Positions 27,912-38,761 are shown, counted from the stretch's first letter. The stretch is DNA of 64,000 bases from Asanoa sp. WMMD1127 (GCF_029626225.1 NZ_JARUBP010000001.1:806001-870000); one strand, 5' to 3'. Program-made: numbers and translations. Notes: generated by a model not told the origin, from the letters alone.

Positions 27912-29435
27912 TCAATGCCGGGGTTCGACCCAGCCGCTCTCGGTGAGGTGATGGAGGACCGCGCCTACGGCTTCGTCGACGCTCAGGATGCTGGTGTCGA
28001 TCGTCAGTTCCGCGTCCAACGGCGTTTCGTACGGGTCGTCGATGCCCGTCATGCCCTTGATCAAGCCGGCTCGCGCCTTCGCGTACAGGCCCTTGCGGTC
28101 CCGGCGCTCGCAGACCTCCAGCGGCGTCGCGACATGGACCAGCACGAACCCGGCCCCCGCCGCCGTGGCCATGTCCCGAGCCGTCTTCCGCGCCGCCGCG
28201 TAAGGCGCGATCGGGCAGCACAGCGCCATCCCCCGATGCCGCGCCACCTCGGCCGCCACCCAGCCGATCCGGCGGATGTTGAGATCGCGGTCCTCCTTGG
28301 AGAACCCGAGACCGGCCGACAGCTCCCGCCGCACCACGTCGCCGTCGAGCAGGGTCACGGTGCGGTCCCCGGTCTCCCGCAGGTGATCAGCGACCCCCCG
28401 CGCGACCGTCGACTTCCCCGACCCTGAAAGACCAGTCAAGAACACGACCAGACCCCGATGGCGCCGCGCCGGCCGCGCCCGCGCCAGCTCCTTCGCCACC
28501 GCCGGCGGGGTGTGCCACTCCGGCAGCGGAAAGCCACGATCCAGGAGGTCGTCGATCTCCTCGTTGGTCAGCGCCAACCGCCGATTACGCGGCGGGATGT
28601 CGTCGCGCCACCGCCACTGCCCGTCGCGGTTGTCGTAGGCCAGCTCCCGCGGCACCAGCACCCGCGGCCCGCCGCCCGACAACATCTCGCCCGTCGACAG
28701 CAGGTGGGTCACGCCGTAGGCCGCCGCCACCCGGGCCCGCAGCAGCGCGTCCCGGATCTCGTCGCCGCGCCGCACCAGGGGCACCGCGACCAGCGTCGCC
28801 GGCGGCATCCGGTCGCGGGCCGCGAACACCGTGCGGACCAGCACCTCCGGCGGCAGACCGCCCGGGCCCGCATCGCCGACGGGGATCAGGACCAACAGGT
28901 GCGCCGCCAACGTGCGCGCCGCGTGCGCGATCTGCGCCAACTGCGGCCGATGCAACGGACGGTCGGCGACCACACCCAGCACCCGGCCCGGCGGCAGCAG
29001 GTCGCGCACCTCGCCCGGCGTGCGGCGCAACCGCTGGAACGGCCCGTGCCGGCCGTCGCCGATCTGCCGGACCGTGCCGCCGACTCCGTAGAGGGAACCC
29101 CGCGACGGCCAGACGTCGTTGACCTCGATCGCCGCGATGGGGGCGCCCTCCTGGTCGGTGAGCACCACCGAGCGCGCGGCCGGGTCCGACAGCTCCAAGC
29201 CCAGGGCGAGCGACTCAGGGATCTCCAGGGTCACCGGCAGCGGCCACGGCGTCCCGTCGGCGAGCCGGCCCCGGCGCTGCAGCGCGGTCAGGTCGGCGCG
29301 GCCGAGGAAACCGGTGAGCGGCGCGTAGGCCCCCGAGAGCAGCAGCTCCAGGTCGGCGAGCTCGGACGGCCGGGGGTTGTAGGCCGGCGCGTCACGCAGC
29401 ATCTCGTCGGGCATCAGCCACCCGCGCTCGCTCAA
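27912..29435 (-). CDS. cysC: APS kinase fused to a degenerate ATP-sulfurylase-like domain
   Basis: A 507-residue protein from TTG 29435, which has GAGGGGG 6 bases upstream; ATG 29414 is an alternative. The C-terminal adenylylsulfate kinase (about 327-500) looks complete: Walker A G-L-S-G-S-G-K-S-T, L-L-D-G-D-V-V-R-R-E-L, F-S-K-E-D-R-D-L-N-I-R-R-I, K-G-L-Y-A-K-A-R-A-G. It makes PAPS. The N-terminal half has the ATP-sulfurylase fold opening (N-P-R-P-S-E-L-A-D-L-E-L-L-L-S-G). However, the ATP-binding QxRNPxHxxH is replaced by V-A-D-R-P-L-H-R-P-Q (about 156-165), and the GRxHA motif is missing (L-L-S-T-G-E-M-L-S-G-G). Sulfurylase activity is therefore doubtful. PAPS may serve the sulfotransferases at 46 and 52 kb. 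Confidence 0.88.
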   Translation of the reverse strand: MSERGWLMPDEMLRDAPAYNPRPSELADLELLLSGAYAPLTGFLGRADLTALQRRGRLADGTPWPLPVTLEIPESLALGLELSDPAARSVVLTDQEGAPIAAIEVNDVWPSRGSLYGVGGTVRQIGDGRHGPFQRLRRTPGEVRDLLPPGRVLGVVADRPLHRPQLAQIAHAARTLAAHLLVLIPVGDAGPGGLPPEVLVRTVFAARDRMPPATLVAVPLVRRGDEIRDALLRARVAAAYGVTHLLSTGEMLSGGGPRVLVPRELAYDNRDGQWRWRDDIPPRNRRLALTNEEIDDLLDRGFPLPEWHTPPAVAKELARARPARRHRGLVVFLTGLSGSGKSTVARGVADHLRETGDRTVTLLDGDVVRRELSAGLGFSKEDRDLNIRRIGWVAAEVARHRGMALCCPIAPYAAARKTARDMATAAGAGFVLVHVATPLEVCERRDRKGLYAKARAGLIKGMTGIDDPYETPLDAELTIDTSILSVDEAVGAVLHHLTESGWVEPRH

Positions 29436-29619
29436 TCGAACCCCCTCGGTCAATCCGCGCCCAAGTCTCTCAGTACGGCACGGGCAGGGTCGAGTCGGAC
29501 CCGCCCCGGGATTCAGATGGCCGCGGAGCTGAGAGGACGCTGAGAAACGGGCCCCCTAGTGGCGAGATCGGGGGTGCGCCGGATCCACGGTGGTGACGCT
29601 AAGTCATACGCTGAGCCGC

Positions 29620-30534
29620 GTGACACTCATCGCGACCGAGTCGCTCACCAAGACGTACGGCGGCCGGGTCACCGCGCTGTCCGACCTGACGGTCAGCGTC
29701 GAGCCGGGGATCATCGGGCTGGTCGGCGCCAACGGCGCGGGCAAGTCCACGCTGATCAAGATCCTGCTCGGGCTGCTCCCACCGACCTCCGGCCGGGTGC
29801 ACGTGCTCGGGCTGGATCCGACCGTCGACCCCATGGGCGTCCGGGCCCGGGTCGGCTACATGCCCGAGCACGACTCCCTGCCGCCCGACCTGTCCGCGGC
29901 CGAACTGGTGACCCACCTCGGCCGCATCAGCGGGCTGCCGAAGACCACGGCCCGTGAGCGCGCCTCCGAGGCGTTGCGCCACGTCGGCCTCTACGAGGAG
30001 CGCTACCGCCAGGTGGGCGGCTACTCGACGGGCATGAAGCAGCGGGTCAAGCTGGCCCAGGCGCTCGTACACGATCCCGATCTCCTGCTCCTCGACGAGC
30101 CGACCAACGGCCTCGACCCGGCGGGCCGCGACGCCATGCTCGCGCTCGTCCAGCGGATCGGCACCGAGTTCGGCATCTCCGTCGTGGTCTGCTCGCACCT
30201 GCTCGGCGAGGTCGAGCGGATCTGCGACCACCTGATCGCGATCGACGGCGGCCGGCTGCTCCGCTCCGACAACGTGTCCGCGATGACCACCTCGACCGAC
30301 GTGCTGGTCGTCGAGGTGAGCGAGGGCGGCAAGGAGCTCGAACAGCGGCTGCTGGAGATGCGGCTGCCGGTCACCCACGACGGGCACGCGCTGCTGGTGC
30401 CGCTCGAGGACGACATGACGTACGACCGGATCCTGACCGCCGTGGCCGATCTCGATCTGCCGCTGCACCGACTCGACCAGCGCCGCCACCGGGTGGCCGA
30501 GCTCTTCGCCGACCGGGAGGCCGCGCATGTCTAG
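29620..30534 (+). CDS. ABC transporter ATP-binding protein (first of two)
   Basis: A 304-residue ABC-2-type ATPase. Walker A G-A-N-G-A-G-K-S-T near residues 32-40, signature Y-S-T-G-M-K-Q-R-V, Walker B L-L-L-L-D-E-P-T-N-G-L-D-P, switch His in V-V-C-S-H-L. The C-terminal about 80 residues form the regulatory extension common in ABC-2 exporters. GTG 29620 gives the normal start T-L-I-A-T-E-S-L-T-K-T-Y. Its end overlaps the permease ATG by 8 bases. First gene of a four-gene operon with two ATPase/permease pairs. Confidence 0.92.
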   Translation: MTLIATESLTKTYGGRVTALSDLTVSVEPGIIGLVGANGAGKSTLIKILLGLLPPTSGRVHVLGLDPTVDPMGVRARVGYMPEHDSLPPDLSAAELVTHLGRISGLPKTTARERASEALRHVGLYEERYRQVGGYSTGMKQRVKLAQALVHDPDLLLLDEPTNGLDPAGRDAMLALVQRIGTEFGISVVVCSHLLGEVERICDHLIAIDGGRLLRSDNVSAMTTSTDVLVVEVSEGGKELEQRLLEMRLPVTHDGHALLVPLEDDMTYDRILTAVADLDLPLHRLDQRRHRVAELFADREAAHV

Positions 30535-31392
30535 CCCCGCGGGTGTCATCCACGACATCGGATACCAGCGGTACGAGGGTGAGCGGCTCGGCCGGCGCGA
30601 CGTCTTCCTGGCGCTCTACACGCAGAGCCTGCGCACCGTGTTCGGCCTCGGCCGCAACTTCAAGGCGAAGATCTTCCCGTGGCTGATCGTCGGCGTGGTC
30701 GCGATCGTCGGCATCGTGATGATGGCGATCCGGGCGCAGACCGGCGAGGTCGTCATGAAGTACTCGGAGCTGCCGCAGTTCCTGAGCACGCTGATGGTGC
30801 TCTTCGTGGCCATCGCCGCGCCCGAGCTGGTCTCCCGCGACCTGCACAGCGGCGTGCTGCCGCTCTACTTCTCGCGGCCGCTGCGGCCGATGGACTACGG
30901 CCTGGCCAAGCTGGCCGCCCTGGTCACGGGCATCGTCATGGTCTGGGGCGGCGGCCAGCTCCTGATCTTCATCGGCGCGGCGTTCTCGGTGAAGGGCTTC
31001 GGCAACGTGGTGAACGAGCTCGCCGACGCGGGGCTCGGAATCATCTACACCGCGCTCTACGCGATCGTCTTCGCCAGCATCGCGGTCCTGGTGGCCTCCC
31101 TGCTCAAGCGGCGGGCGGTGGCGGCCGCGGCGATCGTCGGCGTCTTCCTCGTGACGGTGCCGATCGTGGGCGTGCTGTTCACCGTGCCGTCGGAGACGGC
31201 CCACCAGCTCGCGCAGATCGTCAACCCGGCCACCCTGGTCGGCGGCGTCGGCGACTGGCTGTTCGAGCCGACCAACGCCGACCCGGACCTGGACATCGGC
31301 CCGTTCGGACCGCTCTACGCCCTGGTCACGCTCGGCCTGATCGCCCTGTGCGTGACCCTGCTGATCGGCCGCTACCGGAAGGTGTCGAAGTC

Positions 31393-31396
<4 letters not shown>
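30527..31396 (+). CDS. ABC-2 type permease subunit (first of two)
   Basis: A 289-residue membrane protein with about six to seven helices. A soluble N-terminus of about 45 residues (V-I-H-D-I-G-Y-Q-R-Y-E-G-E-R-L-G) precedes the first helix. The extracytoplasmic loops are short, and S-R-D-L-H-S-G-V-L-P-L-Y-F-S-R-P matches the ABC-2 permease coupling loop. ATG 30527 lies inside the upstream ATPase gene, and its stop overlaps the next ATPase ATG (ATGA). Substrate unknown. Confidence 0.88.
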
Positions 31397-32300
<904 letters not shown>

Positions 32301-32301
<1 letters not shown>

Positions 32302-33011
32302 TGTCCACGGTCGCCTGGATCACCACGCGCGGCCTGCTCGGCCGGCGCCGGTTCCTGCTGCTCCTGCCGCTGCCGATCCTGATGGTGGGCATCGCGCTCA
32401 TCCCCCGGTTCGCCGGCGCGACGCCCGAGGAGTGGACCCAGCCGGTCATCGTCGCGCTCGGGTTCACCACCCTGCTGCCGGTGGTCGCACTGATCGTCGG
32501 CACCGGCGTGCTCGGCGCCGAGATCGACGACGGCACGATCACGCACATCCTCTCGAAGCCGATCCCGCGCTGGCGGATCGTGCTGCCGAAGCTGCTGGTG
32601 GCGATCGGGGTCACGGCCGCGACCGCGGCGGTCCCGTTCTACATCGTCGGCGCCCTGGCCTCCGGTCCCCGGTTGGGTCTCGGCCTGGTAGTCGGCTCCA
32701 CGGTGGGCGCGATCCTCTACTCGACGATCTTCGTGGCGCTGAGCCTGGTCTCCCGCCGGCCGGTGCTGCTCGGCCTGGTCTACGTGATCGTCTGGGAGGG
32801 CCTGCTGTCCAACCTGGTCAGCGGCACGCGGGTGCTCTCGGTGCAGCAGTACGCGCTGGCCATCGCCGACAAGGCGTCCGCCTCCCCGCTGCTCAACGGC
32901 AACGTCTCGGTGACCGTAGCGATCGTGATGAGCATCGTGGTGACGGTCCTGTTCCTGGTGCTGGCCATCCGGAAGCTGGGCTCCTTCTCGGTGACCGGCG
33001 AGACCAGCTAA
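32301..33011 (+). CDS. ABC-2 type permease subunit (second of two)
   Basis: A 236-residue membrane protein of about six helices with the ABC-2 loop E-I-D-D-G-T-I-T-H-I-L-S-K-P-I-P-R-W between helices 2 and 3. It is shorter than the first permease and lacks its soluble N-terminus. ATG 32301 overlaps the upstream stop. The stop also overlaps by four bases the convergent gene on the minus strand, so transcription from both sides meets here. Confidence 0.88.
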
Positions 33012-33757
33012 GGGAGCGCGCTGGGGATCAGCCATTCCGGCAGGGCGCGTAGCAGCGCCACCACGATCGAGATGACGATCCCACCGAGGATCAGCAGGCC
33101 AAGACCGGTCAGCCCGGAGTACCGCTTCGGCTGGCCGGTCTTTCTGTCCGGTGCCGGGTCTTCGGGCTCGGTCCACGGGCGTTCGGCACGGAGCCAGAGC
33201 AACATGCCGATTCCGTACGGGAGCCCGCCGAGGAAGAACCAGAACCAACGCGTGCCCAACTTCGGTGCGGGACCCTGGATGAGGATGGCGAGAGAGAGGA
33301 GCGCGATGGTCGCAGCCAAGACTGGTGGGAACCATGGGATCGTCGTGCCCTCGTCGAGCCCGAGCACCTGCTCCAGCTGCCTGGCTTCCGGCGGCTTGCC
33401 GTCGAGGGGCATCCCGTTCTCGGGTTCCAGGCGAAGCACCTGCGCATAGTGCACCCGCCCGAAATCGGTGCGCCACACTACGAACTCGGTCAGCACGCCT
33501 TGCTGCTCGGAGGTGAGCCTGACTGGTGTGAACCAGAGCGACGACCGGTTGGCGTCACCGATCGTCTCGGCGCTCTGGTGCGCGACGATCCGACCGGCCT
33601 GCGCGTCGGCGATCGCCTGCTCGACGGTGGACTCCCGGGGCGCAGTCCACCAGGCGGTCACCGCCCACAGCACCCACCCGCCCAGCAGCGCCCACCGCAG
33701 CCACGGCTTCACCCGGGGCCAGGCCCCGGCGCCCTGCAACGCATCGACCCCCGCCAT
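33008..33757 (-). CDS. Membrane protein of unknown function
   Basis: A 249-residue protein started at ATG 33757 (a frame to 33784 is open, without a better ribosome site). One helix lies near residues 20-37, then an extracytoplasmic domain of about 100 residues (V-E-Q-A-I-A-D-A-Q-A-G-R-I-V, S-L-W-F-T-P-V-R-L). Three further hydrophobic stretches follow, near 145-160, 170-190 and 220-240. I do not recognise a family. It is transcribed alone, with ppc ending 38 bases before the ORF's upstream limit. Confidence 0.75.
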   Translation of the reverse strand: MAGVDALQGAGAWPRVKPWLRWALLGGWVLWAVTAWWTAPRESTVEQAIADAQAGRIVAHQSAETIGDANRSSLWFTPVRLTSEQQGVLTEFVVWRTDFGRVHYAQVLRLEPENGMPLDGKPPEARQLEQVLGLDEGTTIPWFPPVLAATIALLSLAILIQGPAPKLGTRWFWFFLGGLPYGIGMLLWLRAERPWTEPEDPAPDRKTGQPKRYSGLTGLGLLILGGIVISIVVALLRALPEWLIPSALP

Positions 33758-33794
33758 GGTGGTGATGGTCGCAGGCCGCCGCACCTCCCGGCAA

Positions 33795-36587
33795 TCAGCC
33801 GGTGTTGCGCATCCCGGCCGCGATGCCGTTGACCGTGGTCAGCAGCGCCCGCTCCAGGGCCTGACCGTCGCTCGGCGCCCGCCGCCCACCGGGCGCCGTC
33901 GCCACCGCGCGGCCGGCGGCGCCGGAGTCGCGGTACTGCCGCAGCAGGGCGACCTGCAGGTGGTGCAGCGGCTCCAGATAGGTGTCCCGGACGGCCAGCG
34001 TGCGCTGCAGCACCGCGTTGTTCTCCAGCAGCGCGGGCGAGCCGGTGATCGCGAGCACCTCGCGCTTCGTCAGCTCGTACTCCTGCTCGATGACCTCGAA
34101 GATCCGCCGCAGGGGCTCGGGGACGAGCGTCTCGACGTACCGCCGGGAGATCGTGAGGTCGGTCTTGGTCAGCATCATCTCGACGTTGGACAGGAACGTG
34201 CGGAAGAAGTGCCAGTCGCCGTGCATCTCCTCGAGCACCGGCGCGAGACCGGCGGCGCGGGCGGCCTGCAGGCCCGAGCCGACGCCGAACCAGCCGGGCA
34301 CGATCTGCCGCGACTGCGTCCAGCCGAACACCCACGGGATGGCCCGCAGCCCACCGAGACCGGCGTTGGCGTTGGGGCGCTTGGCCGGGCGCGAACCGAT
34401 GTTGAGCGCGCCGAGCAGCTCGGTCGGGGTCGAGGCCCAGAAATAGTCGGGCAGGTCAGGGTCTTCGACGAGACCACGATAGGCCGCGAAGGCGGTGGCG
34501 GAGACCACGTCCATCGCGTCGTCCCACTTCGACAGCATCTCCTGCGGCTGGCGCGGCTCGGTGTGCAGCAGCGTCGCCTGCAGCACCGCTGCCACGGTCA
34601 GCTCGAGGTTCTCGCGGGCCAGCGCGGGCAGCGTGTATTTGTCGGAGATGACCTCGCCCTGCTCGGTGACCTTGATCGAACCGTCGAGCGTGCCGTAGGG
34701 CTGGGCCAGGATCGCCTCGTGGGTCGGGCCGCCGCCCCGGCCGACGGTGCCGCCGCGACCGTGGAACAGCGTGAGGCGCACGCCGTGGCGGGCCGCGACG
34801 TCGCGGAGGGCGCGCTGGGCCCGGTGGATCGACCACTGCGAGGTGGTGATGCCGGCTTCCTTGTTGGAGTCGGAGTAGCCGAGCATGACCTCCTGCACGT
34901 CACCGCGGGCCCGCACGAGGGCGCGGTAGGCGGGCAGCGACAGCAGCTCGTCGAGCAGCTCGCCGCCGGCGTTGAGCTCGGCCGGCGTCTCCAGCAGTGG
35001 CACGAACCCGATGTCGGCGCGGTTGCCGTGCACGTCGACCAGGCCGGCCTCGCGGGCCAGCACGGCCGCGGCGAGCACGTCGTCGACGCCGAGCGTCATC
35101 GAGATGATGTAGGACTCGATGACCTCGGGGCCGAACCGGTTCTGCGCCTCGCGGATCGCGGTGAACACGTCGAAGGTCTTGCGCGCGCCGTCGGTCAGGG
35201 CCGTGCCGACCGCGGCCAGCGGCCGCCGCCCGGACAGCTCGGTGGCCAGCAGCTTGGTGCGCTCGTCACGAGGCAGGTTGCGGTAGTCGGTGACCTCGCC
35301 GACGTGCCCGTAGAGCTGCGCCAGCACCGCGTGGTGGGCCTCCGCGTGCTCGCGGATGTCCATGGTGGCCAGGTGCAGGCCGAACGCCGACATGGTGCGG
35401 ATCGCGCTCGCGAGCTTGCCCACGGCGGTCAGCTGGCCGGCGTTGCGGGCCAGCGAGGCACGCATCAGCTCGAGATCGGCGATCAGCTCGACCGAGCCGC
35501 GGTAGTCGCGACCCGGCACATGCGCGGTGCCGGCGGCGAGCCGCGCCCGGGTGTTGGAGAGCTTCGCCTTCACGCAGCGGGCCTTGAGCCGGTAGGGCTC
35601 CTCGGCGTTGACCCGGCGGAACCGCTCGGCGACCTCGGGCAGGTTGTCGAGGTCGCGGGCGAGGCTGGCGGACAGGTCCAGGGAGACCCCGCGCAGCCGG
35701 CGCGACACCGAGACCTCGTTGATCAAGTGGTCGAGGGCCTGCTCGGTGGCCTGGATGCCGTGCTCGTACTGGATGAGCAGCACGTCCCGGGTGACCGCCG
35801 GGGTGACGAACGGGTTGCCGTCACGGTCGCCGCCGATCCAGGTGCCGAAGGTCAGCGGGCGCGCCGTCGGTGAGGTCTCGATGCCGAGCCGGCGCAGCGT
35901 GTCGGCCAGGTCGTCGAGCACCTGCGGCGCGGCGTCGGCGTAGAGGTCGCGCAGGTAGTAGATGGCGTTGCGGGCCTCGTCGGTCGGGTCCGGCCGGTCG
36001 AGGCGCAGCTCGTCGGTCTGCCAGAGCAGGTCGAGCAGCTCGGCGAGGCGGCGGTCGTCGGCGTGCGGCGGCGCGCCGTAGAGCACGCTCTCGGCGGCCT
36101 CGGCGTCGAGCTCGTCGGCGATGCCGCGCAGCTTGGACAAGATCGAGCGGCGGGCCGCCTCGGTCGGGTGCGCGGTGAACACGGGCCGCACCGCCAGCCG
36201 CCGGCCGGCGGCCGCGATCTCCTCGGCTGGCACGCCACGCTCGGCGATCAGCTTGGCCGCCTGGTCGAGCCAGCCGCCCTGGGTGGCCCGCTGGCGGCGC
36301 AGCTCCCGGGCGCGGTGCACCTGCTCGGTGATGTTGGCCAGGTGGAAGTAGGTGGAGAAGGCGCGGGCCAGCTTGGTGCCGGTGGTGACGTCCATCGACG
36401 ACAACCGGCCGGCGGCGGCCTCGGCGTCACTGCGGACCAGGGCGCGGATCTCCTCGACCAGGTCGAGCAGCGGGCGGCCCTCCTGGCGGGCCAGCGTGTG
36501 CCCCAGCAGCGTGCCCAGCCGGCGGATGTCGGCGCGGAGGGCGGCGTCGGGGTCGTCGGGGGTGGTCGGACCGGCGGGGTCGGACAC
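33795..36587 (-). CDS. ppc: Phosphoenolpyruvate carboxylase
   Basis: A 930-residue PEP carboxylase, full length, fixing bicarbonate onto PEP to give oxaloacetate (anaplerosis). Catalytic histidine in [12 protein letters not shown] near residue 137; [10 protein letters not shown] near 570; [11 protein letters not shown] near 610; the C-terminus ends M-R-N-T-G, the conserved active-site tail. The GTG start at 36587 follows AAGGAG with correct spacing. A single minus-strand gene. Confidence 0.98.
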   Translation of the reverse strand: MSDPAGPTTPDDPDAALRADIRRLGTLLGHTLARQEGRPLLDLVEEIRALVRSDAEAAAGRLSSMDVTTGTKLARAFSTYFHLANITEQVHRARELRRQRATQGGWLDQAAKLIAERGVPAEEIAAAGRRLAVRPVFTAHPTEAARRSILSKLRGIADELDAEAAESVLYGAPPHADDRRLAELLDLLWQTDELRLDRPDPTDEARNAIYYLRDLYADAAPQVLDDLADTLRRLGIETSPTARPLTFGTWIGGDRDGNPFVTPAVTRDVLLIQYEHGIQATEQALDHLINEVSVSRRLRGVSLDLSASLARDLDNLPEVAERFRRVNAEEPYRLKARCVKAKLSNTRARLAAGTAHVPGRDYRGSVELIADLELMRASLARNAGQLTAVGKLASAIRTMSAFGLHLATMDIREHAEAHHAVLAQLYGHVGEVTDYRNLPRDERTKLLATELSGRRPLAAVGTALTDGARKTFDVFTAIREAQNRFGPEVIESYIISMTLGVDDVLAAAVLAREAGLVDVHGNRADIGFVPLLETPAELNAGGELLDELLSLPAYRALVRARGDVQEVMLGYSDSNKEAGITTSQWSIHRAQRALRDVAARHGVRLTLFHGRGGTVGRGGGPTHEAILAQPYGTLDGSIKVTEQGEVISDKYTLPALARENLELTVAAVLQATLLHTEPRQPQEMLSKWDDAMDVVSATAFAAYRGLVEDPDLPDYFWASTPTELLGALNIGSRPAKRPNANAGLGGLRAIPWVFGWTQSRQIVPGWFGVGSGLQAARAAGLAPVLEEMHGDWHFFRTFLSNVEMMLTKTDLTISRRYVETLVPEPLRRIFEVIEQEYELTKREVLAITGSPALLENNAVLQRTLAVRDTYLEPLHHLQVALLRQYRDSGAAGRAVATAPGGRRAPSDGQALERALLTTVNGIAAGMRNTG

Positions 36588-36730
36588 GGGTGCGCTCCTT
36601 ACGGCGGTGCAGGGCGGACAGCGCTGTCCCGTGCTTGATGATGCTACCTGCGTCGCCCGGGCCGGCGGGCAGTGTGGGCCGGGGCTGTGGGGTGATTAAT
36701 CCCGTTTGCGCGGTTGGCTAGCCTCTCAGC

Positions 36731-37759
36731 ATGGAATACCCGCCCAAGCCTCGCCCTGGGTCGCGCGTCGCGGTGATCTCCCCGTCCGCGGGCCTGCCGC
36801 AGATCTTCCCCGAGGTGTACGAGCTGGGCCTGCGCCGCCTGCGCGACGAGTTCAAGCTCGAGCCGGTCGAATATCCGACCACCCGGGTCCTCGGCGCGTC
36901 ACCCGCCGAGCGCGCCGCCGACGTGCTGGCCGCCTTCGCCGACCCGTCGATCGACGCGGTCCTGGCCACCATCGGTGGCGACGACCAGCTGCGCATCCTG
37001 CGCCACCTCGACCCGAAGGTGCTGCGCGCCAACCCGAAGCCGTTCCTGGGCTACTCCGACAACACCACGTTGCTCAACTACCTCAGCGGCCTCGGCATCG
37101 TCGGCTACCACGGCGGCTCGATCCTGGTGCACTTCGGCCGGGCCGGCGCGATGCACCCGCTGACCCGCGAGTCGCTCGCGGCGGCGCTGTTCGGCTCGGG
37201 TTGGCACGACCTGACGCCGTCGCCGGACTACTCGGACGAGCCGGTCTCGTGGCACACGCCCGACTACGCCGACGTCCCCCAGCCGATGTTCGCGTCAGCG
37301 GGCTGGCGCTGGCACGGCACCGCCGCCGGCCCGGTGACCGGCCGCCTGTGGGGCGGCAACATCGAGGTCCTGACCTGGCTGCTCGCCGCGGACCTGGTGA
37401 CACCTCCGCCGCCCGGCGCCATCTTCTTCACGGAGACCTCAGAAGAGATGCCGTCGGCGACGGAGGTCTACTACATGCTGCGCAACCTCGGCGAACGCGG
37501 CTGGCTCACCGACTGCCCGGCGATCCTGGTCGGCCGCGCGAAGTGCTGGGACCGCAACAACCAACTGGCCCCGGACGCGAAACGGGCGTACGCCGACGAC
37601 CAGCGAGCCTCGATCCTGCGCGCGGCCAGCGAATACGCCCCGGGCGCCCTGGTCGTGCTCGACCTGGACATCGGCCACACCGACCCGCAGCTGGTCCTCC
37701 CCTACGGCGGCGAGGCCCGCATCGACCCGGACGCCCGCCGCATCGCCGTCCACTACTGA
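36731..37759 (+). CDS. S66 family LD-carboxypeptidase/MccF-like peptidase
   Basis: A 342-residue cytoplasmic serine peptidase of family S66. The nucleophile Ser is in L-G-Y-S-D-N-T-T (near residue 103), after A-T-I-G-G-D-D-Q. The Glu is likely in L-W-G-G-N-I-E-V-L near 220, and the His in L-D-I-G-H-T-D-P-Q near 318. Family members either trim the terminal D-Ala from peptidoglycan tetrapeptides or, like MccF, cleave microcin C-type peptidyl nucleotides. The long insert with N-P-K-P-F-L-G and the T-S-E-E-M-P-S loop is nearer the MccF type. ATG 36731, monocistronic. Confidence 0.88.
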   Translation: MEYPPKPRPGSRVAVISPSAGLPQIFPEVYELGLRRLRDEFKLEPVEYPTTRVLGASPAERAADVLAAFADPSIDAVLATIGGDDQLRILRHLDPKVLRANPKPFLGYSDNTTLLNYLSGLGIVGYHGGSILVHFGRAGAMHPLTRESLAAALFGSGWHDLTPSPDYSDEPVSWHTPDYADVPQPMFASAGWRWHGTAAGPVTGRLWGGNIEVLTWLLAADLVTPPPPGAIFFTETSEEMPSATEVYYMLRNLGERGWLTDCPAILVGRAKCWDRNNQLAPDAKRAYADDQRASILRAASEYAPGALVVLDLDIGHTDPQLVLPYGGEARIDPDARRIAVHY

Positions 37760-37763
37760 CACC

Positions 37764-38027
37764 TCAAGCCCAGTAGGCGGGGCGCCGCAGCGCCGGCCCG
37801 CTGGGCCGACCGACCCGCGACGGAAGTTGCGCCTGGCGCAGCTTCGCGTCGCCGATCGTGAATGACCCGTCGGCCAGCCGACGCAGGGCGTCCGATCGTC
37901 GCCGCGGCGGGAACGCGGCAATCACCCGCTTCCCGCCGCCGACCCGGCGAATCTCGTGAATGGCCGGCGCGCGAGGTCCGTGGTACAGGTTGAAACCATC
38001 CACGTACGCGATTACGCGGTACACCAT
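37764..38027 (-). pseudogene. Remnant of a NYN-domain (PIN-like) ribonuclease gene, internally deleted
   Basis: An 87-residue open frame from ATG 38027 with a good ribosome site (GAGGTGG). Residues 4-16 (R-V-I-A-Y-V-D-G-F-N-L-Y-H) are the exact beginning of actinobacterial NYN-domain proteins. Residues from about 22 (A-I-H-E-I-R-R-V) to the end (R-V-I-A-A-F-P-P-R-R-R-S-D, F-T-I-G-D-A-K-L-R-Q-A, R-P-A-Y-W) are their C-terminal part. About 120 central residues, including most acidic catalytic positions, are missing, and the frame is kept. It is probably non-functional as a nuclease. Confidence 0.75.
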
Positions 38028-38060
38028 TCCACCTCGGATCCGCTAGACTTGGCCTACCCC

Positions 38061-38107
38061 GCCAGGGTCTAGTCGCCCTGGCCCGACGGCCCCCGTAAGG
38101 GGGCCGT
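38061..38107. other. Two adjacent hairpins between the NYN remnant and the YciI gene
   Basis: Hairpin 1: GCCAGGG (38061-38067) with CCCTGGC (38076-38082). Hairpin 2: ACGGCCCCC (38086-38094) with GGGGGCCGT (38099-38107), loop GTAA, followed on the plus strand by TTCTATT. Hairpin 2 could be a terminator for plus-strand transcription, or both form a structured leader of the minus-strand NYN gene. There is no plus-strand gene close upstream that needs a terminator except the S66 peptidase at 37759. Confidence 0.55.
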
Positions 38108-38189
38108 TTCTATTGCGGTCAATGCGCCGGCGACGCTAGTTCCGGCCCCGCCAACGCGCTGCCCCGCGGCAGGCAAACTGCGGACAATT

Positions 38190-38738
38190 TCAGCGGCGCC
38201 CGCCGAAATCCCAAAGGTGGACCTCGACGCCGGCGTAAGCGTCGACAGTGAGCAACGCGGCCGCCTCCGAAGCGGAGTCCGCACGAACCAGCCCCGCCGT
38301 CCCCAGCCACCGCTCCCCGTCGTCCGAGAGCAGCGGCCCGTAGGCGACCAGATCACCGTCACCCGCCGACGGCGCGAGATCCACGGCCGGCCCTTCCCCG
38401 AGACCCAGCACCAGGTAGCGCTGACCGGCCGCACGATCGCCGGGGAAGTCCCACATCGTGCGGCCCAGCACGTTGCGCCAGCGCCGGAGCAGCACGTCCC
38501 GATAGACGCCCGCCTGATAGTTCGGCTCGTCGAACGCGAACGCCCGCGCCGCCGCCGCGTCCGGCAGGTCGACGATGTGCACGCTGCCCGACGGCGTCTC
38601 GCCATCGGCCGCGAACGTCGGACCCCGGGCGATCATCCGATCCGCGAACTCGTCCATGTAGGACCAGTGAGCCTCACCCAGCGCCAGGCGCAGCGGCAAA
38701 GACCCCGGCCGGTCACGGTGGTAACAGAGGAACTCCAT
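38190..38738 (-). CDS. YciI-like (DABB fold) protein, two-domain
   Basis: A 182-residue protein whose first half is a YciI-like alpha-beta barrel unit. It has M-E-F-L-C-Y-H-R-D-R at the start, H-W-S-Y-M-D-E-F-A-D-R-M with the usual His near 24, R-G-P-T-F, and S-V-H-I-V-D-L-P-D. The second half repeats the pattern more weakly (V-A-Y-G-P-L-L-S-D-D, G-L-V-R-A). Substrate and role are unknown. ATG 38738; the gene is divergent from the ArsR/SRPBCC operon. Confidence 0.82.
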   Translation of the reverse strand: MEFLCYHRDRPGSLPLRLALGEAHWSYMDEFADRMIARGPTFAADGETPSGSVHIVDLPDAAAARAFAFDEPNYQAGVYRDVLLRRWRNVLGRTMWDFPGDRAAGQRYLVLGLGEGPAVDLAPSAGDGDLVAYGPLLSDDGERWLGTAGLVRADSASEAAALLTVDAYAGVEVHLWDFGGRR

Positions 38739-38761
38739 GGCCTAGATCTTGGCCGTTCCGC

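Noticed and set aside
33468-35873. An 801-codon open frame antisense to ppc
   Set aside because: Same cause; the real gene is PEP carboxylase with all motifs.
38028-38110. A tRNA fragment or phage attachment site
   Set aside because: Only two hairpins are seen; there is no T-arm, no duplicated core and no integrase gene.
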